DNA of 49,231 nucleotides, taken from contig CALLBD010000065.1 in NCBI GenBank assembly GCA_938001915.1, positions 1 to 49,231 of the forward strand, read 5' to 3'. This DNA is from an uncultured Caulobacterales bacterium (GTDB taxonomy: Bacteria > Pseudomonadota > Alphaproteobacteria > Caulobacterales > Maricaulaceae). Within the stretch, counting starts at the first letter, position 1, and the number at the start of each line of letters is the position of its first letter. The position numbers and the translations under genes were made by a program. Positions 1-7,698 of this stretch are shown piece by piece. The notes below the pieces were generated by a model, which worked only from the letters and a program-made list of their open reading frames with translations, was not told where the DNA came from and ran no database searches.

Positions 1-84
1 GCCTCTCGTGCGCTCTTAGCTATGGGCTGGCGCTCGAGTTTCGTGTAGGAGCGTGTTTCATTTTAAGAAAATAGTCTGACCGAC

Positions 85-903
85 ATGTCTCTCCTCCCTT
101 TCGAAGACCGCAATTTCGACTTTAAAACGATTTATAATTTCCGTGATTTCGGAGGGTATGAGGCGGTGGATGGCCGGTCTGTAAAATCGGGTCGCCTCTT
201 TCGCTCGGCACATTTGGCAAATTTAAGTGACGGAGATCATGTCGCTATTGGCGGCTTGGGCGTTGATGTGATCATCGACCTGCGCCATGCGCCCGAACGC
301 AAGAGACAGCCTTCCCGCTTGCCGCTGCCAAAACCGCATCTACTTGAATATCCCGATGCGCCTCATGCTAAAAGTGCAAAAGTGGCCCCGCATGAGGCTT
401 TTCTAGAGCATGAATTATTCTCGGCTAAAGATGCGCATCGTTATATGATGGGCTCATACACAGCGCGTCCCAAAGATGCGGGTTTTCAAAAAATTGCCGC
501 ACAGAGTTTGCGTTTTATGGCAGCGTCTGACTCACATGACGCTGCGGGCGTTCTGATTCATTGCGCCGCGGGTAAAGACCGAACCGGGACTTTATGTGCG
601 CTTATCCTCTCCCTACTGGGTGTGTCTCAGGAAGATATTATGGCCGATTATATGATGACGTTGGAGGCCGTTAACCTTGATGAAATTATCGCGCCCGCTG
701 CCGCTCTTTTTACAGAAAGATATGGCCGCAACATTGACGCGGAGTCCATTTGGCCCATGTTTGGCGTTATGCCAGAATTTCTTCAAGCCGCTTTGGAGGG
801 CATGATCGATGAAACGGGCTCTGTAGAGACTTATCTATATAACGAAATAGGTGTCACGCCAGAAGAGGTGAGCCGCATAAGAGATAGATATTTAGCGCGT
901 TAA
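85..903 (+). CDS. Tyrosine-protein phosphatase (MptpB-like, Y_phosphatase3 family)
   Basis: Predicted cytoplasmic protein phosphatase of 272 aa. The family signature P-loop HCAAGKDRTG lies near residues 159-168, with the catalytic Cys, the invariant Arg and a Lys-Asp pair typical of MptpB-like dual-specificity or lipid phosphatases. The N-terminal block NFRDFGGY near residues 18-25 and the following GRLFRSAHL segment are also characteristic of the family. There is no signal peptide. It converges on the TadE-like gene, with only 12 bp between the two stop codons. No clear Shine-Dalgarno is seen before the ATG, so the start is probable rather than certain. The substrate cannot be told from the sequence. 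Confidence 0.88.
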   Translation: MSLLPFEDRNFDFKTIYNFRDFGGYEAVDGRSVKSGRLFRSAHLANLSDGDHVAIGGLGVDVIIDLRHAPERKRQPSRLPLPKPHLLEYPDAPHAKSAKVAPHEAFLEHELFSAKDAHRYMMGSYTARPKDAGFQKIAAQSLRFMAASDSHDAAGVLIHCAAGKDRTGTLCALILSLLGVSQEDIMADYMMTLEAVNLDEIIAPAAALFTERYGRNIDAESIWPMFGVMPEFLQAALEGMIDETGSVETYLYNEIGVTPEEVSRIRDRYLAR

Positions 904-915
904 TTAGGGTAAGCT

Positions 916-1587
916 TTAGCCAGAGGAAGAGCAGCTAACTGTCGAAAAACTTGAGGCGCTGCAATTCACAACACTGCCGGGGCCATTATGAATTTGAACC
1001 GCGTCCGAGCGCCGAGGCTTTAAAAGAAATGTCTCTTGCAGCTTAACTGTTGAGTCGAAAAACCGAAACTCGAGCGGTGTATAATTATATCGCACCCGCG
1101 TCACGACAACGCCCGAATTTACGTTTAACAAGCGATCATCAAGGACCGAGGCATCGAAAGGCTGAAGGTCTCCGGCGGAGCTGTTTAAACGGATGCGGCC
1201 TTGAGATTGGGGAGGTTGGCCTGCGGCGGGGATAACAAAACTCTCGATATCCATGGAGACTTGATTGACATCGTCGACGCCCATCACGCGCACGGCAGCG
1301 GCTAGGATTTCTTCAATATCCGCACCCATGATTTCGGGTTGTTGCGTTGCCAAATCTCCAGCAACATTTGTTCCGTGAGAAATACGGCGATCGACGCTGA
1401 TGGCTGATGCGATTTCGGCAAGGCCAAAATACATCCCAATCATAATGGGCGCAATGATTGCAAACTCAATGGCGGCAATGCCGTCTTCATCATCGCGGAA
1501 ACGCGACGCAAATTTTCCAAGTGGCAGGCGGGATGCTGTCGCGCTCAAAACCGATTTTAAAGAAGATGTGAAAGACATATTTTTCAT
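916..1587 (-). CDS. TadE-like pilus assembly pseudopilin (second gene of pair)
   Basis: Minor pseudopilin of the tight-adherence pilus. After a basic N-terminal stretch it has the motif DEDGIAAIEFAIIAPIM near residues 33-49: a Gly-processed prepilin peptidase site with the +5 Glu and a hydrophobic helix, as in the TadE/TadG families. The remaining roughly 170 residues form a periplasmic domain with two Cys near the C terminus that could form a disulfide. The start codon overlaps the stop of the upstream TadE-like gene (ATGA-type overlap at 1584-1587), so the two are translationally coupled. It is about 220 aa, longer than many TadE proteins and lacking the von Willebrand domain of TadG. Confidence 0.85.
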   Translation of the reverse strand: MKNMSFTSSLKSVLSATASRLPLGKFASRFRDDEDGIAAIEFAIIAPIMIGMYFGLAEIASAISVDRRISHGTNVAGDLATQQPEIMGADIEEILAAAVRVMGVDDVNQVSMDIESFVIPAAGQPPQSQGRIRLNSSAGDLQPFDASVLDDRLLNVNSGVVVTRVRYNYTPLEFRFFDSTVKLQETFLLKPRRSDAVQIHNGPGSVVNCSASSFSTVSCSSSG

Positions 1588-2237
1588 GACGGTGTTCCAT
1601 CTGCAATTTGGTTGCGCGTATCGGCGCCGCAGGTTCCATTCTCCGGGAAGGGCTCATTTCGGAAAGCTGTCGTCGCCACAATTCTGCGCGAACCCGACCC
1701 TGGAGGATTATCAAGACGGGTTAGAATCGGCGGTAAGGCCAGCCGGTAATAAAGAACGGAGCGCACCACCATTGTATCGCCAGAGGCATTCGTGTTGAAG
1801 ACACCATTTGGCGTTTGAGGAATCGCCTCGTCGCCCGTTTTCGTATCGTCTCTTTCTTCAATTGGCGGAATCTCGGGCAGGGCGATGGTTTTAAAACTGT
1901 CGCCTTCGACAACGTCAATACGGACATTTTTCCAACAATTGCCTAATCCGCTCATGTTACTACAGACGAGGGCTTTAAATTGATCTGCGCCGCCGCAAGC
2001 TTGGAAATTACCCACGCGGATAATGCGGCCTGCATCTGATGTCGCTTGGACAAGTGCGGAATTAATGAAAAAGACAACGGCCAGTTCCATAATCCCAAAT
2101 AAGAGCGCGAAGAAGGGCAGCGCAACGAATGCGAATTCAATTGCTGTGGCCCCGTCCTCGTTTTTTCTGAAACGTCTCGCAAAACGCAAGGCACGTCGTT
2201 CCGCGCGTTGCATGATATGCTCTGAAAAAAATGCCAT
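1584..2237 (-). CDS. TadE-like pilus assembly pseudopilin (first gene of pair)
   Basis: Minor pseudopilin, inner membrane and periplasmic. The motif KNEDGATAIEFAFVALPF near residues 25-42 gives the Gly/Ala prepilin peptidase cleavage point, the +5 Glu and the hydrophobic helix. The periplasmic part has several Cys residues. The reading frame is open upstream to 2312, but the ATG at 2237 is preceded by a purine-rich TGGAG about 9 nt away, whereas 2312 has no ribosome site, so 2237 is preferred. A perfect CtrA-type box lies about 120 bp upstream. It forms a two-gene operon with the next TadE-like gene and probably helps initiate pilus assembly with the Flp pilins encoded nearby. Confidence 0.85.
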   Translation of the reverse strand: MAFFSEHIMQRAERRALRFARRFRKNEDGATAIEFAFVALPFFALLFGIMELAVVFFINSALVQATSDAGRIIRVGNFQACGGADQFKALVCSNMSGLGNCWKNVRIDVVEGDSFKTIALPEIPPIEERDDTKTGDEAIPQTPNGVFNTNASGDTMVVRSVLYYRLALPPILTRLDNPPGSGSRRIVATTAFRNEPFPENGTCGADTRNQIADGTPS

Positions 2238-2355
2238 GGTTCCCACTCCAAAAAGCGATTTACCAATGTGGCGCCGCCCATTGAAAGGGCAAGCGATCAA
2301 AAGGTCTGACATGTAGTCTAGGGCGGGGGCGTTAATAATTGGCCAAAGAAAAAGG

Positions 2356-2370
2356 TTAACACGCGGTTAA
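2356..2370. promoter_or_regulatory. CtrA-type box TTAA-N7-TTAA
   Basis: The sequence TTAACACGCGGTTAA is a perfect match to the full CtrA binding consensus TTAA-N7-TTAA known from Caulobacter and relatives. It lies in the gap between the stop of the CpaC-N-like gene and the start of the TadE-like pair, about 120 bp before the latter. Pilus genes are known CtrA targets in Caulobacter; binding here is inferred. Confidence 0.7.
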
Positions 2371-2389
2371 TTTTCACCGACCATTAAAC

Positions 2390-2944
2390 TCAGAAGTTTT
2401 CTGATTCACCCGCTGCGTTTAATCCGCCCGCGACAGATGAAAACCTGTCTTCTGGAGCTGGTGTGGACTGAGGCGGCGCGGCATTAAACGCGGGCATAGA
2501 CTCTAATGGTTGCTCACTGGACGTATTTTGAGAGATAAATGAACTCGTATCGCCCAAGACAGGGGAGGGGCCGCAATAGGGGATACATGAATAAGTTTCG
2601 CGTTCCGTGCCATTATAGAGCCGAACTCCATTGCGCGGCAGCGTATTGACGACCTGTAAATCGGCATTCATCATCATATTGCCCATAGCATCCAGAATGA
2701 TGAGGTTCGTTTCTCCATATCCCCGGCCGATTACAAAAATGAGGTCGCTGGATTGGACTGTGACATCTGCAATCTTCGGATTTCCAACAATAATGGAGGC
2801 GGCAGCCCCGGGGAGTCGCACGATTTCTGTTTTGTTCAACTCAACTGTATAGCTTTGAGCACTTCCAGCATGAGCGGGTGCGGATAGACAAGCGGCCAGA
2901 CCGCTAAGACCGATAAAGAGGGGCAAAGATTTCAAAAAACGCAT
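2390..2944 (-). CDS. Secreted pilus assembly protein with secretin N-terminal domain (CpaC-N-like)
   Basis: Periplasmic protein of about 184 aa with a signal peptide: MRFLKSLPLF, a hydrophobic stretch, then a likely cleavage after APAHA. The conserved block near residues 35-105 (LNKTEIVRLPGAAASIIVGNP, then IADVTVQ, then LIFVIGRGYGETNLIILD) is the T2SS/T3SS pilus N-terminal domain that also starts the CpaC secretin. Here it occurs alone, followed by a Pro/Ser-rich tail with two Cys, and no secretin barrel. ATG 2944 is chosen over 2959 because the signal peptide starts there. It may act as a periplasmic partner or accessory of the pilus secretin; that role is inferred. It lies divergent from the pilin genes. 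Confidence 0.8.
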   Translation of the reverse strand: MRFLKSLPLFIGLSGLAACLSAPAHAGSAQSYTVELNKTEIVRLPGAAASIIVGNPKIADVTVQSSDLIFVIGRGYGETNLIILDAMGNMMMNADLQVVNTLPRNGVRLYNGTERETYSCIPYCGPSPVLGDTSSFISQNTSSEQPLESMPAFNAAPPQSTPAPEDRFSSVAGGLNAAGESENF

Positions 2945-3257
2945 GTTCGCAGGCTCCACGAGGGATGAATTGACGTAAAGCCTAAAACAATGTGGTGAAT
3001 GAAGCGTTTACATTTTGCGTTGCGGCGCAAGATTTTGTCCCGCACGCAAACCCGCCCCTGTGTTGCCTATATAATGTATAGATGATCGGCTTGCGCGCCG
3101 AATATGAACTGAACCTATATAGCGTCGTTTTTTACGCAAAATTTACCTTGTCTTTCAACGCGGCGGTAATCCTCATCGCTTATACCCGTCTTCATCAGGG
3201 ATGTCCCTGAACGAGGGATATCCTCTCTGAAACTAACGCATACGTGGGAGTACTGTT
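2945..3257. promoter_or_regulatory. Divergent regulatory region between the CpaC-N-like gene and the first pilin
   Basis: About 310 bp without a gene. It contains a TATAAT hexamer at 3070-3075 without a clear -35 element, and a degenerate CtrA-like element TTTA-N7-TTTA at 3131-3145, one mismatch per half. The ribosome site of the pilin (GGGAG) is at about 3246-3250. The long leader and the AT-rich blocks suggest the main pilin promoter is here, but its exact position is not resolved. Confidence 0.4.
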
Positions 3258-3449
3258 ATGCAAAATCTATTTACACGCTTCATTGAAGACGAGTCTGGTG
3301 CAACGGCTATCGAATATGGTCTTATCGCAGCGCTTATCGCTGTTGGCATGATCGTTGGTGCACAAGCTGTTGGCACAAAGGTCAACGCTAAGTTCACTGA
3401 TATCGGCACTAAGCTTGATTCAGCTTCAACAAATGGCGCAATCCAGTAG
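3258..3449 (+). CDS. pilA: Flp/Fap type IVb pilin (major pilin candidate)
   Basis: Short pilin of 63 aa. The Flp signature is complete: a short basic leader ending in DESG, then cleavage before ATAIEYGLIAALIAV, with the Glu-Tyr pair at +5/+6 of the mature protein, and a hydrophobic helix. The mature peptide would be about 47 aa, normal for Flp pilins. GGGAG lies about 8-9 nt before the ATG. It is the first gene of the plus-strand pilus block and is followed by a strong hairpin, an arrangement that would favour high pilin mRNA relative to downstream genes. A second pilin follows; which one dominates the fibre cannot be told, but this one resembles the Caulobacter PilA position. Confidence 0.9.
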   Translation: MQNLFTRFIEDESGATAIEYGLIAALIAVGMIVGAQAVGTKVNAKFTDIGTKLDSASTNGAIQ

Positions 3450-3471
3450 TCATACTTTGACTGAATAACGG

Positions 3472-3497
3472 GTGGCCACCGCATCTGCGGTGGCCAC
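3472..3497 (+). terminator. Strong hairpin between the two pilin genes
   Basis: An 11-bp perfect stem, GTGGCCACCGC then loop ATCT then GCGGTGGCCAC, followed by TTCATTTTA. It could be an intrinsic terminator or attenuator, or a 3' stabiliser of the pilin mRNA. The T-run is imperfect, so termination may be partial. Confidence 0.65.
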
Positions 3498-3581
3498 TTC
3501 ATTTTATACCTTACGTCAAATGCCGACGTAATATGTGTAGAATGTCAGGCCGCGCACCTAATTTTACATTGTGAGGGTAAC

Positions 3582-3782
3582 ATGACGTCTAAATCTGTTT
3601 TCGAAAAGTTCCTGAGCGATGAGTCCGGCGCAACGGCCATTGAATATGGTTTGATAGCCGCCTTGATTGGCGTAGGTATTATTGGTGGTGCCGTTAAATT
3701 TTCTGGCTCTCTAAACGGGATGTTTACGAGCGTAGACAGCGACCTCGTTGAAGCTTTTGGCTCCGATGGGCCGATTCAATAG
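3582..3782 (+). CDS. Second Flp family type IVb pilin
   Basis: Pilin of 66 aa, paralogous to the preceding one. It carries the same processing region (DESG then ATAIEYGLIAALIGV) but differs after the helix, with a more acidic C terminus. A good ribosome site (GAGGG) is 5-6 nt before the ATG. It lies 130 bp after the first pilin and 88 bp before the prepilin peptidase gene. Duplicated flp genes are common in Tad loci; the second copy may be a minor pilin or one used under other conditions, which the sequence does not decide. Confidence 0.9.
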   Translation: MTSKSVFEKFLSDESGATAIEYGLIAALIGVGIIGGAVKFSGSLNGMFTSVDSDLVEAFGSDGPIQ

Positions 3783-3870
3783 CCTCTAATACATCTCGAT
3801 TTAAAGCCCCGTAATAACGAGATATTAAGCCTCTTAGGATAGTGTCCAGCAAAAATGGTGGACCTCTGAA

Positions 3871-4377
3871 ATGCTATTACCCGCGTTACTTTTTTTCTTA
3901 TTCGCAACGCCGCAATTGATGGCCGCATTGAATGATGCGAATGCGATGAAAATCCCCAACCGAATTCCTCTAATTGTTCTGGCCGCCTTTTTTGTCATGG
4001 TACCATTTACTTGGGTCAGCCTTCCAGTGTTTTTTGAACATCTGACCGTTGGTCTGACTTTATTCGCTGTTGGATTTGCGATGTTTGCCTTTGGCTGGAT
4101 GGGCGGCGGCGATTCTAAACTTCTCGCTGCAACGGCTTTTTGGTTTACTTGGCCGGATGTCTTTGCCTACATGATTTATACTGCCCTCTTTGGCGGCGCT
4201 TTAACGCTCTTTATTATGCTCGGCCGCTCATATATTCCTGTTAAAGTGATTACGAGCCAATGGGCGCAAACCATGTTTAAAGATGAAACGAAGATTCCTT
4301 ATGGTCTAGCTCTGGCCGCTGGTGCGATTGCAACTCTGCCGTCGAGCCAGATGTTTAAGGCGGCTTTAGGCCTGTAA
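3871..4377 (+). CDS. cpaA: Prepilin peptidase CpaA (A24 family)
   Basis: Inner-membrane aspartyl prepilin peptidase of 168 aa that cleaves the Flp and TadE-like leader peptides. The two catalytic Asp motifs of the minimal A24 family are visible: the first in the NDANAMKIPNRI region near residues 21-32 (Asp followed by K-x-P-N) and the second in GGGDSKLLAA near residues 74-83. The protein is almost entirely hydrophobic helices and lacks the Cys-rich N-terminal methylase domain of PilD, as expected for CpaA/TadV. It lies within the pilus block downstream of both pilin genes and before cpaB, matching Caulobacter order. Confidence 0.9.
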   Translation: MLLPALLFFLFATPQLMAALNDANAMKIPNRIPLIVLAAFFVMVPFTWVSLPVFFEHLTVGLTLFAVGFAMFAFGWMGGGDSKLLAATAFWFTWPDVFAYMIYTALFGGALTLFIMLGRSYIPVKVITSQWAQTMFKDETKIPYGLALAAGAIATLPSSQMFKAALGL

Positions 4378-4570
4378 AACGCCTATTTTACGCAGTTTTG
4401 GCCCAAAGAACCCGCCCGCAAATATGCGCGCGCGTTAACCGAAAAATGGCCATTCAAAGCCTCCGCCACGCAAAACCCTACCTATGGTAGCTTAAATTCT
4501 GCAACGACTATTCAAATAGCTGATTTTTCTCTCAGCGTTAACCCTTTCCAAACTCCTCGGTGTCTATCCA

Positions 4571-4585
4571 TTAACCATGCCTTAG
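4571..4585. promoter_or_regulatory. Probable CtrA box upstream of cpaB
   Basis: TTAACCATGCCTTAG has one full TTAA half with the extended TTAACCAT form, N7 spacing, and a TTAG second half (one mismatch). It lies 50 bp before the cpaB start, a usual distance for activation. Two further single half-sites, TTAACC, lie in the same 257-bp gap, near 4435 and 4539. Confidence 0.5.
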
Positions 4586-4634
4586 TACGCGTGAGTCTAA
4601 AGCTTTGCGACGGTGACTGATTTGGTGAGGAGAT

Positions 4635-5501
4635 ATGGAAACTAGAAAGATAATCATTTTGGGCGTGATGGCCGCGATGGGCATTGGTGTGTTTTTCGCC
4701 ATGCAGAATCTAGCTACGCCCGCACCCGCACCTGTTCAAACAGCCGCACCCGCGGTACAAGTCCAAGAGGTCGAATATGTCCCGGTTCTGGCTATTGATG
4801 TTGACTTGACCACAGGTCAACGAATCTCAGAAGATATGTTGACGACGATTAAATGGCCTGCCGAGGCTCTAACGCCAAATCTGATTAATGTGGACGAGCA
4901 ACCGGACGCAGAAGCGGAATTCATCAATGCCATTGCCCGTCAAAATCTGGTGCAAGGCGAGACATTAACACCTGCAAAAGTTATCAAATCGGGCGATGGC
5001 GGCGTCTTGTCCGCGCTTTTAAGTCCCGGTATGCGCGCTGTCACAACTCGAATCAGCGTCGATACGGCCGCAGGCGGCTTCATTCAGCCGGGTGACCGCG
5101 TTGACATTATTATGCGTGAAAATTTCACCGTCCGCAGAAACAACTCACGGACAGAACAGCAGACTTCGACTCAACGCAATAATTTGTTCCTCGCGCAAAC
5201 GCTTTTTGAAAATGTCAAAGTCATGGCAATTGACCAGACATTTACGACTAACCCAGATAGTGGTGCCGCAATTCCTGGATCTACAGCCACATTTGAGCTG
5301 TCACAGTCCGACGCCGAACTTTTACAAGAGGCAGAGGGCTATGGTGATTTGTATCTCACACTTCGCGGTGTAACGGGATCTGGTTCCAAGGGCCGCAGCT
5401 CAGCTGTCATTGCCCGTCAAGAAGCTGACCCTGCACCATCTACGCTTACGCTCTACCGAAACGGTGAGCCGACATCTGTCGCTTTGCGACAAAGAAATTA
5501 G
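4635..5501 (+). CDS. cpaB: Flp pilus assembly protein CpaB (RcpC)
   Basis: Periplasmic pilus biogenesis protein of 288 aa anchored by an N-terminal transmembrane helix (residues 5-25). After a Pro/Ala-rich linker there is a SAF-like domain (about residues 50-115; VEYVPVLAIDVDLTTGQRIS), then the conserved RcpC region with the block LLSPGMRAVTTRISVDTAAGG near residues 127-147 and the PGDRVDIIM segment. GAGGAG lies directly before the ATG. The cpaC start follows 12 bp after its stop, indicating one operon. CpaB is known to be needed for stability and gating of the CpaC secretin. Confidence 0.93.
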   Translation: METRKIIILGVMAAMGIGVFFAMQNLATPAPAPVQTAAPAVQVQEVEYVPVLAIDVDLTTGQRISEDMLTTIKWPAEALTPNLINVDEQPDAEAEFINAIARQNLVQGETLTPAKVIKSGDGGVLSALLSPGMRAVTTRISVDTAAGGFIQPGDRVDIIMRENFTVRRNNSRTEQQTSTQRNNLFLAQTLFENVKVMAIDQTFTTNPDSGAAIPGSTATFELSQSDAELLQEAEGYGDLYLTLRGVTGSGSKGRSSAVIARQEADPAPSTLTLYRNGEPTSVALRQRN

Positions 5502-5513
5502 GGCGGAAATCCA

Positions 5514-6980
5514 ATGAAACTTTTGACACCCCGCCAAATTCGTAAAACGACAACCGCCGCTCTCGCGGTTCTAGGTTCGCTCGGGCTCCTCCACGCGTCT
5601 GGAGAAGCCGGCACACGGTCATATTCACAGATTCAAAATACTGTGACGACGGTTAATATTCAGGAGCCCGGTAAAGGCGTGAATAATAGGTCCATCGTTC
5701 TACCATTTTCGAAATCGACAGTTATTGAACTGCCTGAAAATGTTATGGATGTGATCGTTTCCAATCCAGATATCGTCGAGTCCGTCCTACACACGTCTCG
5801 GCGCACCATGTTGATCGGTAAGAATCCGGGCCAAACAAACGTTTATTTTTACAGCCATGACGGCCGAGAACTGTTAAATGTTGATATCCGTGTCGAGCGC
5901 GACATTGGCGGATTACAGGCTTTGGTTGCCAAAAATGCCCCGAACAGCAATGTCGATGTCCAAGTTTTCAACTCAAATATCCTTTTAACAGGGGCGGTGC
6001 CAAATGCGGCGGCCGCTGATACGGTAGAAAAGTTGGCCCGCATGTGGCTCGGCGAAGGCCAAGGGGAAATTGTCAATCTGCTGGCTATCGAAGGCAAAGA
6101 CCAGGTTATGTTGAAGGTTCGCATTGTTGAAATGCAACGCTCCGTTACAAAACAAATGGGCTTTGATTTGAGCGCGATTGGCGACCTTGGCGGCAGCACC
6201 GTTTCCCTTATTAATAGCGTAGGTCCAACATTATCAACAGGTTTCAGAGCAAGCGGCACCTTTAATAATACAGGTGGTGGTGATTTAAGCACGCTCGGCG
6301 GGGCGCTCAGCGCGCTTGAGTCGGTAGGCTTAGTTAGAACGCTTGCAGAGCCTACGCTTACGGCAATTTCTGGCGAAACAGCTGACTTCTTGGCAGGGGG
6401 TGAAATTCCTGTTTTCTCCGGCTCTTCCGTCGATCAAACTGGCCGCTTACTCCGGTCCTTTGAATTTAGACCTTTCGGTGTCGCGCTCGGATTTACGCCC
6501 GTTGTCCTTTCGGAGGGCTTGATTTCCTTATCTATCAGCACCGAAGTATCAGAACCGACTACGGAAAACGCCTTCATTGCGGAAAATGGTGAAAGCGTTT
6601 TAGGTATGCGTGTTAGAAAAGCGAATACAGTCGTTGAAATGCCTGCTGGCGGCAGCCTCGTAATTGCTGGGCTTATTCGTGAAGAAGCGCGCTCCACTAT
6701 TGACGGCGTACCTGGCGTAAAAGATGTTCCGGGCCTTGGCGCATTATTCCGCGGCCGGGATAGTCAAACTACCCAAACAGAAGTTGTTATCATGGTGACG
6801 CCATATTTGGTCGAACCAACACATCCAGATAAATTGCAAACTCCCCTAGATGGATTTCAGGCAGCTAACGATGCCGATAGCCTATTATTGGGGCGTTTGA
6901 ACAAAGTTTATAATCCAAATGGTCAAGGCAAAATCTCAGCGAGTGCGCTTTCTGGACCTTTTGGGCATGTGGTTGATTGA
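5514..6980 (+). CDS. cpaC: Pilus secretin CpaC (RcpA)
   Basis: Outer-membrane secretin channel of the Tad pilus, 488 aa. Signal peptide in residues 1-33. The T2SS/T3SS pilus N-terminal domain is near residues 50-125 (VIELPENVMDVIVSNPDIVE, then LIGKNPGQTNVYFYS). A BON-like domain follows near 130-190, then the secretin core about 195-430 with VRIVEMQRSV, LARTLAEPTLTA-type and PGVKDVPGLGALFRG blocks. The C-terminal S domain is short. It lies between cpaB and cpaD, with tight spacing on both sides. A second, isolated N-terminal domain protein is encoded at 2390-2944. Confidence 0.95.
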   Translation: MKLLTPRQIRKTTTAALAVLGSLGLLHASGEAGTRSYSQIQNTVTTVNIQEPGKGVNNRSIVLPFSKSTVIELPENVMDVIVSNPDIVESVLHTSRRTMLIGKNPGQTNVYFYSHDGRELLNVDIRVERDIGGLQALVAKNAPNSNVDVQVFNSNILLTGAVPNAAAADTVEKLARMWLGEGQGEIVNLLAIEGKDQVMLKVRIVEMQRSVTKQMGFDLSAIGDLGGSTVSLINSVGPTLSTGFRASGTFNNTGGGDLSTLGGALSALESVGLVRTLAEPTLTAISGETADFLAGGEIPVFSGSSVDQTGRLLRSFEFRPFGVALGFTPVVLSEGLISLSISTEVSEPTTENAFIAENGESVLGMRVRKANTVVEMPAGGSLVIAGLIREEARSTIDGVPGVKDVPGLGALFRGRDSQTTQTEVVIMVTPYLVEPTHPDKLQTPLDGFQAANDADSLLLGRLNKVYNPNGQGKISASALSGPFGHVVD

Positions 6981-6996
6981 GAAAAGGCAAAAGACA

Positions 6997-7656
6997 ATGA
7001 AAAATTCTATTCTTACTGCCTGCGTTTTAATGACGGGATTGGGATTGGCGGCCTGTGCGACGCCCGTCGAAACGCTTGCTCCATCGCATCTGCGTAACCC
7101 AATTAATGTAGCCGAATCTATTGAACGTTTAGAGCTGTATACACGGCCGAATGGTTTGGAATTATCTGCGCGAGACAAACTTGCTGTTGCCCAATTTTTA
7201 GATGGGTATGCCAAATCAGGGGACGGCGCATTATATATTAATCGGCCCGCTAATTCTGTGTCGGGCCTAGGCACGCAGCAAGCTGAAGCTGTTATTCGCG
7301 GTCTAATGACGCAAGGGGGTTTAAACCCGAATGCCGTGCAAACCGGACAATATGCATCCAGACCGGGGGCGCCTGCCCCCGTGGTTGTCTCTTACCGAAC
7401 ACTACGGGCGATTCCTCAAGATTGCGGTGGCGTGGGGGACTTAGCCCATACTTACGCAAATCAAACTCATGGAAGTTTCGGGTGTTTTCAATCCGCCAAT
7501 ATTGCTGCGATGATTGCTGATCCGCGTCAGTTGCTAGAACCTTACGCAACGGGACAGCCAAATGCACAGCGCAGACAAGTGATTTATGATGCCTATATCC
7601 AAGGGTCGGAGACGGCCGCCCAAAGACCGACAAACCAAGATGTTGGCCAAAACTAA
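6997..7656 (+). CDS. cpaD: Pilus assembly lipoprotein CpaD
   Basis: Outer-membrane lipoprotein of the Tad pilus, 219 aa. The ATG at 6997 (preceded by AAAAGG about 10 nt upstream) starts a lipoprotein signal, MKNSILTACVLMTGLGLAAC, with lipobox Leu-Ala-Ala-Cys. The open frame begins at 6919 inside cpaC, but that start would leave no signal peptide, so 6997 is chosen. The C-terminal half has the family feature of a Cys pair (DCGG ... FGCFQSANIAAMI) followed by PRQLLEPYA. It begins 16 bp after the cpaC stop and is known to help secretin assembly. Confidence 0.92.
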   Translation: MKNSILTACVLMTGLGLAACATPVETLAPSHLRNPINVAESIERLELYTRPNGLELSARDKLAVAQFLDGYAKSGDGALYINRPANSVSGLGTQQAEAVIRGLMTQGGLNPNAVQTGQYASRPGAPAPVVVSYRTLRAIPQDCGGVGDLAHTYANQTHGSFGCFQSANIAAMIADPRQLLEPYATGQPNAQRRQVIYDAYIQGSETAAQRPTNQDVGQN

Positions 7657-7698
7657 TTAGAACCCGACGCGTACCTGACCTGAACTAAAGACGATGCT

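Noticed and set aside
2238-2312. N-terminal extension of the first TadE-like protein
   Set aside because: No ribosome site at 2312, while ATG 2237 has one, and the extension does not fit the family leader.
3055-3075. Sigma-54 type promoter before the first pilin
   Set aside because: TTGCC and nearby G residues do not give the GG-N10-GC spacing; no activator gene is adjacent.
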